Under the pieces are notes generated by a model. The model did not search any database, was not told the DNA's origin, and was given only the letters and a program-made list of their open reading frames with translations. Source: Thiohalocapsa sp. (GTDB lineage: Bacteria > Pseudomonadota > Gammaproteobacteria > Chromatiales > Chromatiaceae). Taken from it: a stretch of 64,000 bases of DNA. The position numbers and the translations under genes were made by a program. Shown here piece after piece: positions 31,080 to 43,298 of the stretch (position 1 is the stretch's first letter; each line of letters begins with the position of its first letter). The DNA lies in contig JAIPFF010000002.1 of NCBI GenBank assembly GCA_021736785.1, positions 62,001 to 126,000 of the forward strand, in the 5' to 3' direction.

Positions 31080-31514
31080 TTAATGTGTTCTCCCCGTACT
31101 CTGCCAGCCGGCATCGACACTGACGCCGATACCGGGCGGTCGCGACGGCTCCGTGCTCAGCAGCCGCTCGATTTCCGCCAAATAGTCCGACCAAAAGCGC
31201 ACCCGTGTGATGGCGCCGATATAGGCCCCGCCGCGCAACATGACCAGCGCGGGCCAGCGCGTGAAGCCGAACCGGGCGCGCATCGCCTGCTCGGAATCGG
31301 GCTCGACCACCGCCGCGGCGAAACGCCCGTCGAACGCCTTCATGAGCTCGGGCAGGATGACGGCGACATCCAGGGCCTCGGGATATTTGACCGGATCGCC
31401 GGCCAGAAACAGCAGCGTATGACGGTCGGGGGCGACGAGCTCGTCCACCCCCTGCTCCGACACCAGCGGCAATCCGTGACGCTCGGTCAGTGCTTCGATC
31501 AACGGTACAGTCAT
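31080..31514 (-). CDS. hupG: Hydrogenase accessory protein HupG (HyaE/HoxO family)
   Basis: A 144-residue thioredoxin-fold protein lacking the CxxC pair (the region reads FLAGDPVKYPEALDV), ending with a short C-terminal extension. Family members bind the Tat signal of the hydrogenase small subunit during its maturation. It overlaps nothing but is one base from hupH. Confidence 0.87.
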   Translation of the reverse strand: MTVPLIEALTERHGLPLVSEQGVDELVAPDRHTLLFLAGDPVKYPEALDVAVILPELMKAFDGRFAAAVVEPDSEQAMRARFGFTRWPALVMLRGGAYIGAITRVRFWSDYLAEIERLLSTEPSRPPGIGVSVDAGWQSTGRTH

Positions 31515-31611
31515 GGAACCAACCTTTTATGTTTGAGCGCCCTGTCACGGTTCGGTGCACAGCGGGCGGCTTGTCTCAGTTTAGATCCTGACGCCGAATG
31601 CCACAGCATTA

Positions 31612-31923
31612 CTATTCCGAGAAAGATCGATGCGTCTTAAGGTAATCCGGTAGTTCGGGCTCGCGGCCGATGAGATCCGCGAACAAGTGATCCACCGGCT
31701 CCCCGTGCGCAACCGCGCGCAGTGCCGCCAGCGCATCGCGAGTGCGCAGCGCCGTTGTCTCGTCCACCACATCGCGCGCGGCACCGAGAAAGACCAGCAC
31801 CCAGCTGCCGGGCGGCTGCGCGCCGACGAGACGCATATCCACCCGCTCGCGGCGGCCGTCGTCATCGCACCAGGCCCATACGCCCTCGGGCTCGATCACC
31901 TGCATCGGGTTTGCGATACACAT
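31612..31923 (-). CDS. hupF: HypC/HupF-type hydrogenase chaperone
   Basis: A 103-residue member of the HypC/HupF family. It begins MCIANPMQV, with the functional N-terminal Cys2, and has the family motif VDMRLVGAQPPGSWVLVFLG. HupF stabilises the large subunit during cofactor insertion at oxygen. The ATG shares one base with the hupD stop (TGATG). Confidence 0.88.
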   Translation of the reverse strand: MCIANPMQVIEPEGVWAWCDDDGRRERVDMRLVGAQPPGSWVLVFLGAARDVVDETTALRTRDALAALRAVAHGEPVDHLFADLIGREPELPDYLKTHRSFSE

Positions 31924-32564
31924 CAGTCCGCTCCCGCGGCCGCGGGTATTCGCGACAGCACCCGAGCGTCGCCGACGCGGCAAGCCTGCTCCGGCGCCGG
32001 GCGGCCGAGCTCGTAGGCGGTGATCCCGAGGGCCGGATGCGGCAGATTGACGCCCTGCGCCGCGACACGGTCCAGCGGCGAAGGCGTGATGCCGAAATCC
32101 CTCAGGTACTCGAACGCGATGGCGATGGCGGGACCGATGCGCCCGCGGATCTCCGGCCTCAGACTGCCGCCGAAGTCTTCCAGCGCCAGCGGCTGGACCC
32201 CGATCAGCAGCAAATGCGCCGGATAGCCGCCGAGCAGTTCTGCGAGCGCCAGCACTTCCTGGAATCCGGTCTGGTGCAGGCTCATCTTCTTCGCGCCCAT
32301 GAACTTGGGCACCGCGTCGCCCTCGACGCGCTTCAGCGTGCCCGGCGCAAGGCCGTAGTCGACGGCGTCGAAGACCACCAGCACGTCGGCCTCGCGCACC
32401 TGGTCGACCAGGTAGATGCCCTGGGTGCCGCCGTCGAGGAGCGTGACATTCGGCGGAAAGCGCCAGCCGGCGGCCAGCGCTTCGACGCAGCGCACGCCGA
32501 AGCCCTCGTCCGCCCAGAGCAGATTGCCGATACCGAGGATCAAAACCTTGGGAGGACTGCTCAT
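31923..32564 (-). CDS. hupD: Hydrogenase maturation protease HupD
   Basis: Endopeptidase that removes the C-terminal tail of the large subunit after nickel insertion. The 213-residue protein has GIGNLLWADEGFGVRCVEAL (Glu), VFDAVDYG (Asp) and MSLHQTGFQEV (His), the three nickel-sensing ligands of the family. It overlaps hupC by 4 nt. The frame is open upstream into hupC, but this ATG gives the family N-terminus. Confidence 0.93.
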   Translation of the reverse strand: MSSPPKVLILGIGNLLWADEGFGVRCVEALAAGWRFPPNVTLLDGGTQGIYLVDQVREADVLVVFDAVDYGLAPGTLKRVEGDAVPKFMGAKKMSLHQTGFQEVLALAELLGGYPAHLLLIGVQPLALEDFGGSLRPEIRGRIGPAIAIAFEYLRDFGITPSPLDRVAAQGVNLPHPALGITAYELGRPAPEQACRVGDARVLSRIPAAAGAD

Positions 32565-33289
32565 GGCCGGTCGTCCTTGAACATCCGCCAGCCGCTGATC
32601 ATGGTGCTGATCAGGCTTTGGCGGGACATGACATCCTCGCGGATGGCCGTATACACATGCAGCATCACGAAGACGACGATCACCCACATGCCCCAGTGGT
32701 GCCAGATGCGCACGTCCTGGCTCTGGCCCACGAAAGGGATCACCCAGCCGAACAGCTGATCCTGCCAACTGCCGAGACCGGTCTGCTCCGAATACAACGC
32801 AAAGCCCGTCACCAGCATCACCAGTCCGCCGACGGTGATGATGACGACCATGAAGAGATGCGCCAACGGGTTGTGGCCATAGTACTTGCGGGGCTCCGGC
32901 TCCAGGAACGCGTACCAGCGCACCTCGTGCCAGAGCTCGCGCCAGAACGAGCGGCGCCAAAACGGCAGCGTGAATAGCTGATGGGAGTAACTGTTTCCGG
33001 CAAAGGCCCAATACAGCCGAAATAGAAAACCAACCGCGAAAATGTAGGCGGCCGCGAAATGGAAGAAGCGGATATACCCCATCAGAAAATGATCGCTCGC
33101 CTCCCCCGGCATCGATGGCGGCGGATTGGCGATGAACCAGCCTGTAATCGCCAGGATCGTAATCGACAACGCATTGACCCAGTGCCAGACGCGCAGCGGC
33201 GCCTGGTAGACGTAAACCGCCGTGCGGCGCGTGGTCGGCACGCCGCGGCGGCGCTGCTCGCGCTGCAGTTCTTCGGTGGTGGTGCTCAT
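32561..33289 (-). CDS. hupC: Hydrogenase cytochrome b subunit HupC
   Basis: Di-heme membrane anchor that takes electrons from the hydrogenase and passes them to quinone. The 242-residue protein has four hydrophobic helices and candidate heme-ligand histidines in LRVWHWVNAL, RFFHFAAAY and HHWGMWVIVVFVMLHVY. The ATG at 33289 removes an unlikely 43-residue extension. It is separated from hupL by 151 nt. Confidence 0.93.
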   Translation of the reverse strand: MSTTTEELQREQRRRGVPTTRRTAVYVYQAPLRVWHWVNALSITILAITGWFIANPPPSMPGEASDHFLMGYIRFFHFAAAYIFAVGFLFRLYWAFAGNSYSHQLFTLPFWRRSFWRELWHEVRWYAFLEPEPRKYYGHNPLAHLFMVVIITVGGLVMLVTGFALYSEQTGLGSWQDQLFGWVIPFVGQSQDVRIWHHWGMWVIVVFVMLHVYTAIREDVMSRQSLISTMISGWRMFKDDRP

Positions 33290-33440
33290 GGTCTGGATGC
33301 CTTTTTCGGTGTCGCGGGCCGCGTCGGAATGAAGCCCGCCAATGAACGCCAATGAACGCGATCGAGGTGTTTGCGTCGGCTCGCGCGCGCTGCATGGCCG
33401 ATCCGTCGTCGACGGCACCGGCCAGCTGCGGCGAGCCGCC

Positions 33441-35230
<1,790 letters not shown>

Positions 35231-35234
<4 letters not shown>

Positions 35235-36346
35235 TGCTTGTCACCTTCGTTCGTCGCGGCGGGGGTGGTCTCGTCGCCGTTCTGCTTGAGCTTTGCGCGA
35301 TGGATGGCCGAGTAGGCCGCGTGTGCGCCGATGGCGGCGCCGACGACGCCGACCGCACCCAGGCCGACCTTGTCCGCATTCGCCTCGACGCCGAACACGT
35401 GCGTGTCGGTGGTGTGCTGGTAAAAGCTGCCCTTGTCCCAGAAGCCGTCCTCGGAGCAGCCGATACAGCCGTGCCCGGACTGGATCGGGAACGAGACCCC
35501 GTTGTTCCAGCGCACGGTGGAGCAGGCGTTGTAGGTGGTCGGGCCCTTGCAGCCGACCTTGTACAGGCAGTAGCCCTTGCGCGCGCCCTCGTCGTCCCAG
35601 TCCTCGACGAACTGCCCGGCATCGAAGTGCGGACGGCGGTAGCACTTGTCGTGGATGCGCTGGCCGTAGAACATCTTCGGGCGGCCTTGGCGGTCGAGGT
35701 CCGGGATGCGCTCGAAGGTGAGCATGTAGGTCAGCACGCCGGTCATGACCTCGGCGATCGGCGGGCAGCCCGGCACCTTGATGATGGGCTTGTCGCGGAT
35801 GACCTCGTGTACCGGCGTCGCCCGGGTCGGGTTCGGCCTCGCCGCCTGCACGCAGCCCCAAGAGGCACAGCTGCCCCAGGAAATGATGGCCTTGGCATCC
35901 GCGGCGACCTCCTGCAACTGCTCCAGGAACGGCCGACCGCCGATGATGCAGCTCATGCCTTCCTGATTCAGCGGCGGATTACCCTCGACGGCGAGGATGT
36001 AGTTGCCCTTGTACTTGTGGGTGATCTCTTCCAGGATCGCCTCGGCCTGATGACCGGCGGAGGCCATGATCAGGTCGTCGTAGTCCAGCGAGATCATCGA
36101 CAGCACCACGTCCGACACCAGCGGGTGCGCGGAGCGGATGAAGGATTCCGAGCAGCAGGTGCATTCGAGCCCGTGCAGCCACAGCACCGGCGTGCGTGGC
36201 TTGGTCTCCATGGCATGGGCGATACGGCCGGCGAAGCTCGGCGCCAGACCGAGGGCCGTTGCGGTCAAGCTGCAGAACTTGATGAAGCTGCGCCGGGTGA
36301 TGCCCTGGCGGCGCATGACCTCGTAGAAGGTTTCGGTGGTAGGCAT
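35231..36346 (-). CDS. hupS: Uptake NiFe-hydrogenase small subunit HupS (O2-tolerant type)
   Basis: Iron-sulfur subunit exported with HupL by the Tat route: the 371-residue protein has the twin-arginine motif TRRSFIKF and a signal ending AHA/ME. The proximal cluster region has the pattern [10 protein letters not shown] and GSCASWGC, i.e. both supernumerary cysteines (equivalent to Cys19 and Cys120 of E. coli HyaA) that define O2-tolerant group 1d enzymes. A C-terminal helix ([20 protein letters not shown]) anchors it to the periplasmic face. The ATG at 36346 opens the Tat signal. Confidence 0.96.
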
Positions 36347-36424
36347 GTCTTCTTGTTTCCCGTCGGGTCGAGCGATGCGCCGGTGGCGGACGACATCGCG
36401 GAGTGACTGACGGAAACAAAGAGA

Positions 36425-36440
36425 GCACAACCTGGGCCAG
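36425..36440 (-). promoter_or_regulatory. Sigma-54 promoter candidate for hupSL
   Basis: Minus strand: CTGGCCCAGGTTGTGCT, with GG and GC separated by the required ten bases; it matches YTGGCACGrNNNTTGCW at all but three fixed positions. Transcription would start near 36413, about 67 nt before hupS. The T/A-rich tract beyond it (36440-36520) could be bent DNA for IHF, although no exact IHF site was found. HoxA is the natural activator. Confidence 0.6.
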
Positions 36441-36590
36441 TTCTATTTTTTCTTTTCAGATCATAACGTTAATGAATAAAAGTTGCGCTGCGTCAAAGAT
36501 GAAATGGAATGTTTCTTTTCGCTCGACGCATAAACCGGAAACAATGTTTTCATTCAGGCGGGCCGAGACGACAACGGCGCCTTCACCCCC

Positions 36591-37109
36591 ATGAGCGGCC
36601 TGCGCCACGACCCCGAGCGCTACGACGAGCACCTGGTACTGAAAGTCCCGGTGACGCTTTGGCTCGGCATGCTGTTCCTGCTCCGGCATCTGCTGCTGCT
36701 CGGCATCACATTCATGCCCACGACAGGACAGGAAATCACCGTCCTGCGGGATCTCGTGCGCCCCGAATACCTGATCTCGGATCTGATCGCGCTACCGGTG
36801 GTCATCGCGGCCCTGCGCCGTCGCCCGCGAGCGCCGCGCTGGATGCGCCGCCTGTGGCCACTCGGGCGCACATTGCTGACGCTCTCCGCGCTGAGCTATC
36901 TGGCACTGCTCGGCCGGACATTGGCCCTGTCGGGGAAGCCCATGGTCGACGCGCTGGACGAACCGGCCCTGATCTCGGCGCTGCTCGACGCCGCCGTGAT
37001 CGCCTATTTGTGGCGCTCGGCGTTGGTACGGGATCTGTTTCGGGAGTTTCCGGCGGACGACCGGCCGACGCGCAGCATGCAGGGCGACCGCGAGCGTTCG
37101 GGGCCTTGA
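36591..37109 (+). CDS. DUF2919 family membrane protein
   Basis: A 172-residue protein with about four hydrophobic segments and the family start YDEHLVLKVPVTLWLGMLFLLRHLLL. YfeZ-like proteins have no known function. It is divergent from hupS (244 nt) and convergent with the following sigma-54 activator. Whether it is linked to the hydrogenase is unclear. Confidence 0.75.
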   Translation: MSGLRHDPERYDEHLVLKVPVTLWLGMLFLLRHLLLLGITFMPTTGQEITVLRDLVRPEYLISDLIALPVVIAALRRRPRAPRWMRRLWPLGRTLLTLSALSYLALLGRTLALSGKPMVDALDEPALISALLDAAVIAYLWRSALVRDLFREFPADDRPTRSMQGDRERSGP

Positions 37110-37192
37110 TCGATAAATGCCCCGGCAATAGCGGACGCGAGCGGAGCGGCCCCGGGTTGCGGGCTCCCGGTGCGCGGCGCCGATGGCCGCGG

Positions 37193-38752
<1,560 letters not shown>

Positions 38753-38926
38753 GGGTTCGGCCCTGAGTTATCTGGGCCCGCTCCTGCCGGCTTCGACATC
38801 GGCACCTCGGAGCGGGCGGAAAAAGGCGGCGCTGAAAAACCGTAGCCTCCCGCACCACCGAGCGCAAGTGTCCCTGCCGAACGGAGCGAAGCCGCGCGAT
38901 GGCTTCGCGTCGGCGACGAGCCCGCT

Positions 38927-39169
38927 TCAGTGGCGGCTGCAGCCGCAGTTGGGACCGTGCACGTGGGTCGACGTGCTGCGGTCGACGTCGAGCGTGCGAA
39001 CGGCTTCTTCGCGGCCGCGGGCCATATTTCCATGGACAGCGGGCGCGGCCAAAAATGCCTTAGTGGCAAGCGCTCCGCAGGCCGGGCAACCCGGTGCGGC
39101 GGCGCCCATCGGATGCGACGTCTCGAACAGCGAGCCACATTCGGTGCATCGATAATCATAAAGGGGCAT
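38927..39169 (-). CDS. FmdB-family zinc ribbon protein
   Basis: An 80-residue protein with MPLYDYRCTECGSLFE and CPACG, the four-cysteine zinc ribbon of the FmdB family, and a His/Cys-rich C-terminus (HVHGPNCGCSRH) that may bind another metal. FmdB was named from methanogen and methylotroph regulators of formamidase. It follows carbonic anhydrase after 80 nt. Confidence 0.88.
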   Translation of the reverse strand: MPLYDYRCTECGSLFETSHPMGAAAPGCPACGALATKAFLAAPAVHGNMARGREEAVRTLDVDRSTSTHVHGPNCGCSRH

Positions 39170-39249
39170 TGGGAGATCCTCGGAAATTCAATCGTGCCTT
39201 GTCGTCGTCGTTGTCGAAAGCGGCCGGGCCGCGGCCCGGCCACCACGGA

Positions 39250-39903
39250 TCAGGACCAGCGCGGCGGCTGCTTCGCCTTGACGCCGAATTGATCCGATGT
39301 CACGTCGGTACGTGCCCGCTTGTCGGCGTCGAGCGTCGGCGCCCGCAGCCGACGCGTCTCGACCTCCCAGATCCAGCCGCTGACGGTCACGTCTTTCGGA
39401 ATCAGCGGGTGATGCTTGAAGGTCTCGACGGCCTTCATGCAGGCGACGTCGACGTCGTCCATCATGCCGATCCACTTGCCGAACGCGCCGGGCTCGAGCT
39501 TCAGCTCGGGCAATGTCGGGTCCAATGTCAGCCCGTCGATATCGACACCGCGCCCGCGCAGGGCCTGCTCGATATCCCCCGCATTGGCCGAGAGCATGCC
39601 GCACTGGGTATGCTGGACGATGACGATCTCGCGGGTGCCGAAGAAGTTGCAGGTCAGCATCGCCGAGCGAATCGCGTCCTCGGTGACGATTCCGCCGGCA
39701 TTGCGGAAGCAGTGCGCGTCGCCGCCGCCGACCGGACTATCGACGCGGATACCGAGGGCCTCGTCCACCGGCAGCCGCTCGTCCATGCAGGCCAGTACCC
39801 AGAGCCGCCGATTGTTCGGACCGTCCGGTCCATATCGGCGGCGTGTCGCCCAATGATCGTAGTCAGAGACCCGCTGTTCGATTTCGTCTTTCAGATAGGA
39901 CAT
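39250..39903 (-). CDS. Beta-carbonic anhydrase, clade D-like
   Basis: Hydrates CO2 with a zinc site. The 217-residue protein has Cys39 and the Asp41-Arg43 dyad in ACMDERLP, the HCFRNAGGIVTEDAIRS segment, and His98/Cys101 in VQHTQCGML. The sequence resembles clade D enzymes, a group that also includes carbonyl sulfide hydrolases, so COS hydrolysis is possible. A strong ribosome site (AGGAGGAGG) precedes the ATG, and a sigma-54 promoter lies 54 bases upstream. Confidence 0.88.
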   Translation of the reverse strand: MSYLKDEIEQRVSDYDHWATRRRYGPDGPNNRRLWVLACMDERLPVDEALGIRVDSPVGGGDAHCFRNAGGIVTEDAIRSAMLTCNFFGTREIVIVQHTQCGMLSANAGDIEQALRGRGVDIDGLTLDPTLPELKLEPGAFGKWIGMMDDVDVACMKAVETFKHHPLIPKDVTVSGWIWEVETRRLRAPTLDADKRARTDVTSDQFGVKAKQPPRWS

Positions 39904-39956
39904 GGAACCTCCTCCTCTAGTTATGGTGTTGCCGCAGGTTGCGGCCTTACTGAGCA

Positions 39957-39973
39957 AGCAATCGACGGGCCAG
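39957..39973 (-). promoter_or_regulatory. Sigma-54 promoter of the carbonic anhydrase gene
   Basis: Minus strand: CTGGCCCGTCGATTGCT. It matches YTGGCACGrNNNTTGCW at all but two fixed positions, with exact GG-GC spacing. The predicted start near 39946 leaves a 43-nt leader. The remaining gap to the divergent gene at 40240 (336 nt in all) has a CACGGG hairpin at 40025-40043 and an ACTTCC hairpin at 40095-40111. Confidence 0.75.
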
Positions 39974-40239
39974 TCGAACAATCTCTATTTTTTCAACCGC
40001 TTGCGAATTGTCCTGGACAAGGTACACGGGGCAAAAGCCCGTGAGCCGGCAGACTTGAATCAATAAAATCAGAGGCTTGCAGCAGTGAAGAAAAACTTCC
40101 GAAAAGGAAGTAAAAGTTCTTTTTGGTCCGCTGCGTCGGCAGACGAGGGCCTTGCGCGACGTCGGTACCCCACTGGCGGGGCACTCGGTCACACACCGAC
40201 GTCCCGATCTGCACCGACCGCCCGTGCGGACCAACGGCG

Positions 40240-42312
40240 ATGACGTCGGAGGTTGCCCCCGCGCCGCCCGCCGAGCGCCTCCCCGCGCACCCCGGCATTG
40301 CGCAAACCGGCCGCCGGAGTCCCGAGCCGCCGCGCTACGTGCTCGCGGGCGGTCTGCTGTTTTGGGGCTGGCATACGGGGCTCTGGTGGCTCGGTCTCGT
40401 GCTGGCGCTGCTTGCCGAGCTGCCGTCGCATCGACATTGGCAGTTCGAGCTGGCGTCGCGGGAGCGCGAGCGGGTCGCCGACCTCTGCACCGTACTCGTC
40501 GTGCTCGCGGGCGCCTATCTGTACCTGACCCAACCGAGGCTCGGGACGGCGCTGATCGTGCTGATCCAATGGCTGCCGGCACTGGTCTTTCCGTTGCTGG
40601 CGATGCAGCTCTACGGCCGCCGCGAGGGCATCGAGCTTTCGGTGCTGTTTCTGAGTCTTCGCGGCGGCAAGCAAGCCGGGGGGCGGCGCGTTGATCTTCG
40701 CTGGGGCTATTTGCTGGCGTGCATGATCTCCGCGTCCATGATCCCGCCGGAGACTCCCTGGTACTTTCCGTCGCTGACGCTGCTTGCGGTCTGGGCGCTG
40801 TCGCGCACGCGCCCGGAGCTTGGCCGACAAGCATCCGCGCGCCAACTGGCGCGGCTGACCATGCTGGCCGCGGCGGCGGCGCTCGCCTTCGGGCTGGCGC
40901 AGGCACTGCGCTGGGGACACGGAGAGGTGGAAATGATGGTGCTGCGCTGGATGGAGCATCGCATGGGCGCCGCCGCCGACCCTTACCGGTCCACCACTGC
41001 CATCGGCGAAGTGGGCGAGCTGAAGGGGTCCGACCGAATTCGACTGCGGGTCTATCCGCGCCGGCCCTTGGACGGTGCGTTGCTGCTGCGCACGGCGAGC
41101 TACGACCGCTACTTCGACGAGACCTGGTTCACCAGCGGGTCGCTGTCGCAGCCGCTCGCAAGCGAGGACGGCGTTGCGGTCCTGAGCGCAGGCGATGCAG
41201 CGGCCGACACCACGCCGGAGACGACGCAAATCCTGCTGCGGCTCGACCGCACCGAAGGCCTGCTGCCGCTGCCGCCCGGTGCCCGCCGCCTCGAGGGACT
41301 CGCCCGGGCGGACCTGCATCGGACCGACTTCGGCACCGTGCGCTATCAAGTCAGAGGCAGCCCGGCCCATCTGCGCTACCGCGTCGCCGCGGCCCCGCCG
41401 ATGGCCCCGGCCCGCCCCGACGACACCGATCGACGGCTGTCCGGGCCGCAACAAGCCGCCGTTCGCCTAATCGCCGAGGAGCTCGGCCTGAACGGCCTCG
41501 CACCGGCCGAGGTACCGCAGCGGTTGCAGCGCTTCTTCCAGCACCAGTTCCGCTACTCCCTCTCGCTGGATCCGGTGCCGGCCGACACCGATCCGCTGAC
41601 GCACTTCCTGCTGCAGAGCCGTGCCGGGCACTGCGAATACTTCGCGACCGCGGCGGTAATGCTGCTGCGCGAGGCGGGCCTGCCGGCGCGCTACGCTCGG
41701 GGATGGTCGGTACAGGAATACAGCGCACTGGAAGACGCCTGGATCGCACGCGATAGCCACGCCCACGCATGGGTGCTGGTGTGGATCGACGGCGCCTGGC
41801 GCAATTTCGATCCGACCCCGCCCGATTGGAGCCTGCTCGAGGCCGCCGAGCGGCCATCGTCCCTCGCCGTTGCGGACGTGGTTGCCTGGCTGCGGCTACA
41901 GCTGTCGGGGGCCGGCGATGCAGAGCGCGGCACGCGCGCCTGGCTGCTCGCCCCGCTGGTGCTGCTGATCATGCTGCTGGCTTGGCGCATCGCGCGCCGG
42001 GCGCGGCGGGGTGACTTGCACAAGCGGGCCGCGTCCGGCCCGAAGCCCATCGCCGACGCGCATCCCTTCGCCCGCGTCGAGCGAGCGGCAGCACGCCGAG
42101 GGCTCTACCGCCGTGACGGCGAAACGCTGCGCGAATGGGCCCTGCGCATCGACGCTTCGCCCGTCGCCGGCAACCGCGGGGCTTACGCGGGGACGCTGCT
42201 GCAGGCCGTCGAGCTCCACTATCGGGGTCGTTTCGATCCGCGCTGCGCCGACGAGGCGCTCGACGCAAGGCTGCAGGCATTACTCGCCGAGTGCCTGAGA
42301 CGGCTGAATTGA
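40240..42312 (+). CDS. Membrane transglutaminase-like protein (DUF3488/TgpA family)
   Basis: A 690-residue protein with an N-terminal membrane domain (several helices, first GLLFWGWHTGLWWLG), a periplasmic transglutaminase domain and a late helix. The catalytic triad is visible: Cys in GHCEYFATAAVMLL, His in SHAHAWVLVWIDG and Asp in NFDPTPP. It resembles TgpA-type proteins, which usually sit beside MoxR and DUF58 genes; those are not adjacent here. Start chosen at ATG 40240, since the upstream extension has no hydrophobic character. Confidence 0.8.
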   Translation: MTSEVAPAPPAERLPAHPGIAQTGRRSPEPPRYVLAGGLLFWGWHTGLWWLGLVLALLAELPSHRHWQFELASRERERVADLCTVLVVLAGAYLYLTQPRLGTALIVLIQWLPALVFPLLAMQLYGRREGIELSVLFLSLRGGKQAGGRRVDLRWGYLLACMISASMIPPETPWYFPSLTLLAVWALSRTRPELGRQASARQLARLTMLAAAAALAFGLAQALRWGHGEVEMMVLRWMEHRMGAAADPYRSTTAIGEVGELKGSDRIRLRVYPRRPLDGALLLRTASYDRYFDETWFTSGSLSQPLASEDGVAVLSAGDAAADTTPETTQILLRLDRTEGLLPLPPGARRLEGLARADLHRTDFGTVRYQVRGSPAHLRYRVAAAPPMAPARPDDTDRRLSGPQQAAVRLIAEELGLNGLAPAEVPQRLQRFFQHQFRYSLSLDPVPADTDPLTHFLLQSRAGHCEYFATAAVMLLREAGLPARYARGWSVQEYSALEDAWIARDSHAHAWVLVWIDGAWRNFDPTPPDWSLLEAAERPSSLAVADVVAWLRLQLSGAGDAERGTRAWLLAPLVLLIMLLAWRIARRARRGDLHKRAASGPKPIADAHPFARVERAAARRGLYRRDGETLREWALRIDASPVAGNRGAYAGTLLQAVELHYRGRFDPRCADEALDARLQALLAECLRRLN

Positions 42313-42444
42313 CCCGTTCTTCGCCGCCCGCGCGACGGCAATAGTCGCCGCGGCAGCATTCACCGTGACCGGGGCAGGCGCAGCGGTCGATGCGGACTAC
42401 GGCAGGCAGCCGTGCACCCGGGCCGACAGACCCATACCCGCGCG

Positions 42445-43224
42445 CTACTCGCCGAGCAGCACCGTCTTCGCCGCGTTGATCTGGGCCGCCAGATAGTCGG
42501 AGCCGCCGCGGTCCGGATGCAGCTTCTGCATCAGGCGACGATGGGCGGCGCGGATTTCGTCCGGCGCGGCGCCGGGCGCCAGGCCGAGGATGGACCAAGC
42601 ATCGTTCTTGGTCATGCCTTGCGCCGGCGACGGGCTGCCGCGGCTCGAGCCGGCGTCACCGGCGCCGCCGCCGGCTGCCGTCTCGCGCCAATCGTCGCCG
42701 TGCTGGCGGTCGAGGAATGCGCTCAGCACCGACGCGGACTGCGCATCGCTGTCCTCGTAGAGCTCCAGCATGCGCAGGAGTTGATCGATCTCCAAGTCCG
42801 ACAGCCGCCGACCTTCGAAAGGCCCCTCGCGCACCGTGCCGTCCATATTTCCGCTGTCATGATCGAGCGTGACGTCCAAGTAGCGCGTGCGGATCGACGA
42901 GGTCCCGCCGCTGCCGCCGCTCCCCGCGCCGGCTCCCGGGATGTTCAAGCCGCCGAGCCCGAGCGAGCGCAGCGTCTGCTGGATCGCCGGCAGCATGCGA
43001 AGCAGAGACAGCACCCGAATCGCCACCGGAATGGCAGCGGCAGCGGCGGCGAAGATCGGGTTCAGGCGCCCCGTGAGCGTCGCCAGCAGCAGCAACGCGA
43101 TGGCGCCCCACAGGAACGACTTGCGCAGCACCGCCGCGACGCGCTGCGGCGGTGTATTCCGAAACCAGTTCAGAAACAGCAGCAGAAGTACAACAACTGC
43201 GACGAGAATAATCAGGCGGGCCAT
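42445..43224 (-). CDS. Membrane-anchored DnaJ-domain protein
   Basis: A 259-residue protein with an N-terminal helix (LIILVAVVVLLLLFLNWF), further hydrophobic segments up to about residue 75, a Gly/Ser linker, and a C-terminal J domain with the HPD motif (RRLMQKLHPDRGGSDYLAAQ). It would stimulate an Hsp70 at the cytoplasmic membrane. Alone on this strand, divergent from no clear partner; followed upstream by the VWA gene. Confidence 0.82.
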   Translation of the reverse strand: MARLIILVAVVVLLLLFLNWFRNTPPQRVAAVLRKSFLWGAIALLLLATLTGRLNPIFAAAAAAIPVAIRVLSLLRMLPAIQQTLRSLGLGGLNIPGAGAGSGGSGGTSSIRTRYLDVTLDHDSGNMDGTVREGPFEGRRLSDLEIDQLLRMLELYEDSDAQSASVLSAFLDRQHGDDWRETAAGGGAGDAGSSRGSPSPAQGMTKNDAWSILGLAPGAAPDEIRAAHRRLMQKLHPDRGGSDYLAAQINAAKTVLLGE

Positions 43225-43298
43225 GGTGACATCCGAAACCGTTCAGTGACCGACAGCGTGTCGCCGGACTCTTATGACAGCACACCCACGGCCGACGT

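Noticed and set aside
38880-38915. Possible sigma-54 promoter for the second activator gene
   Set aside because: The GG-GC spacing is one base too long.
40189-41454. 421-residue minus-strand frame opposite the transglutaminase gene
   Set aside because: Low-complexity Arg/Gln/His shadow without ribosome site; the plus-strand gene has the catalytic triad.
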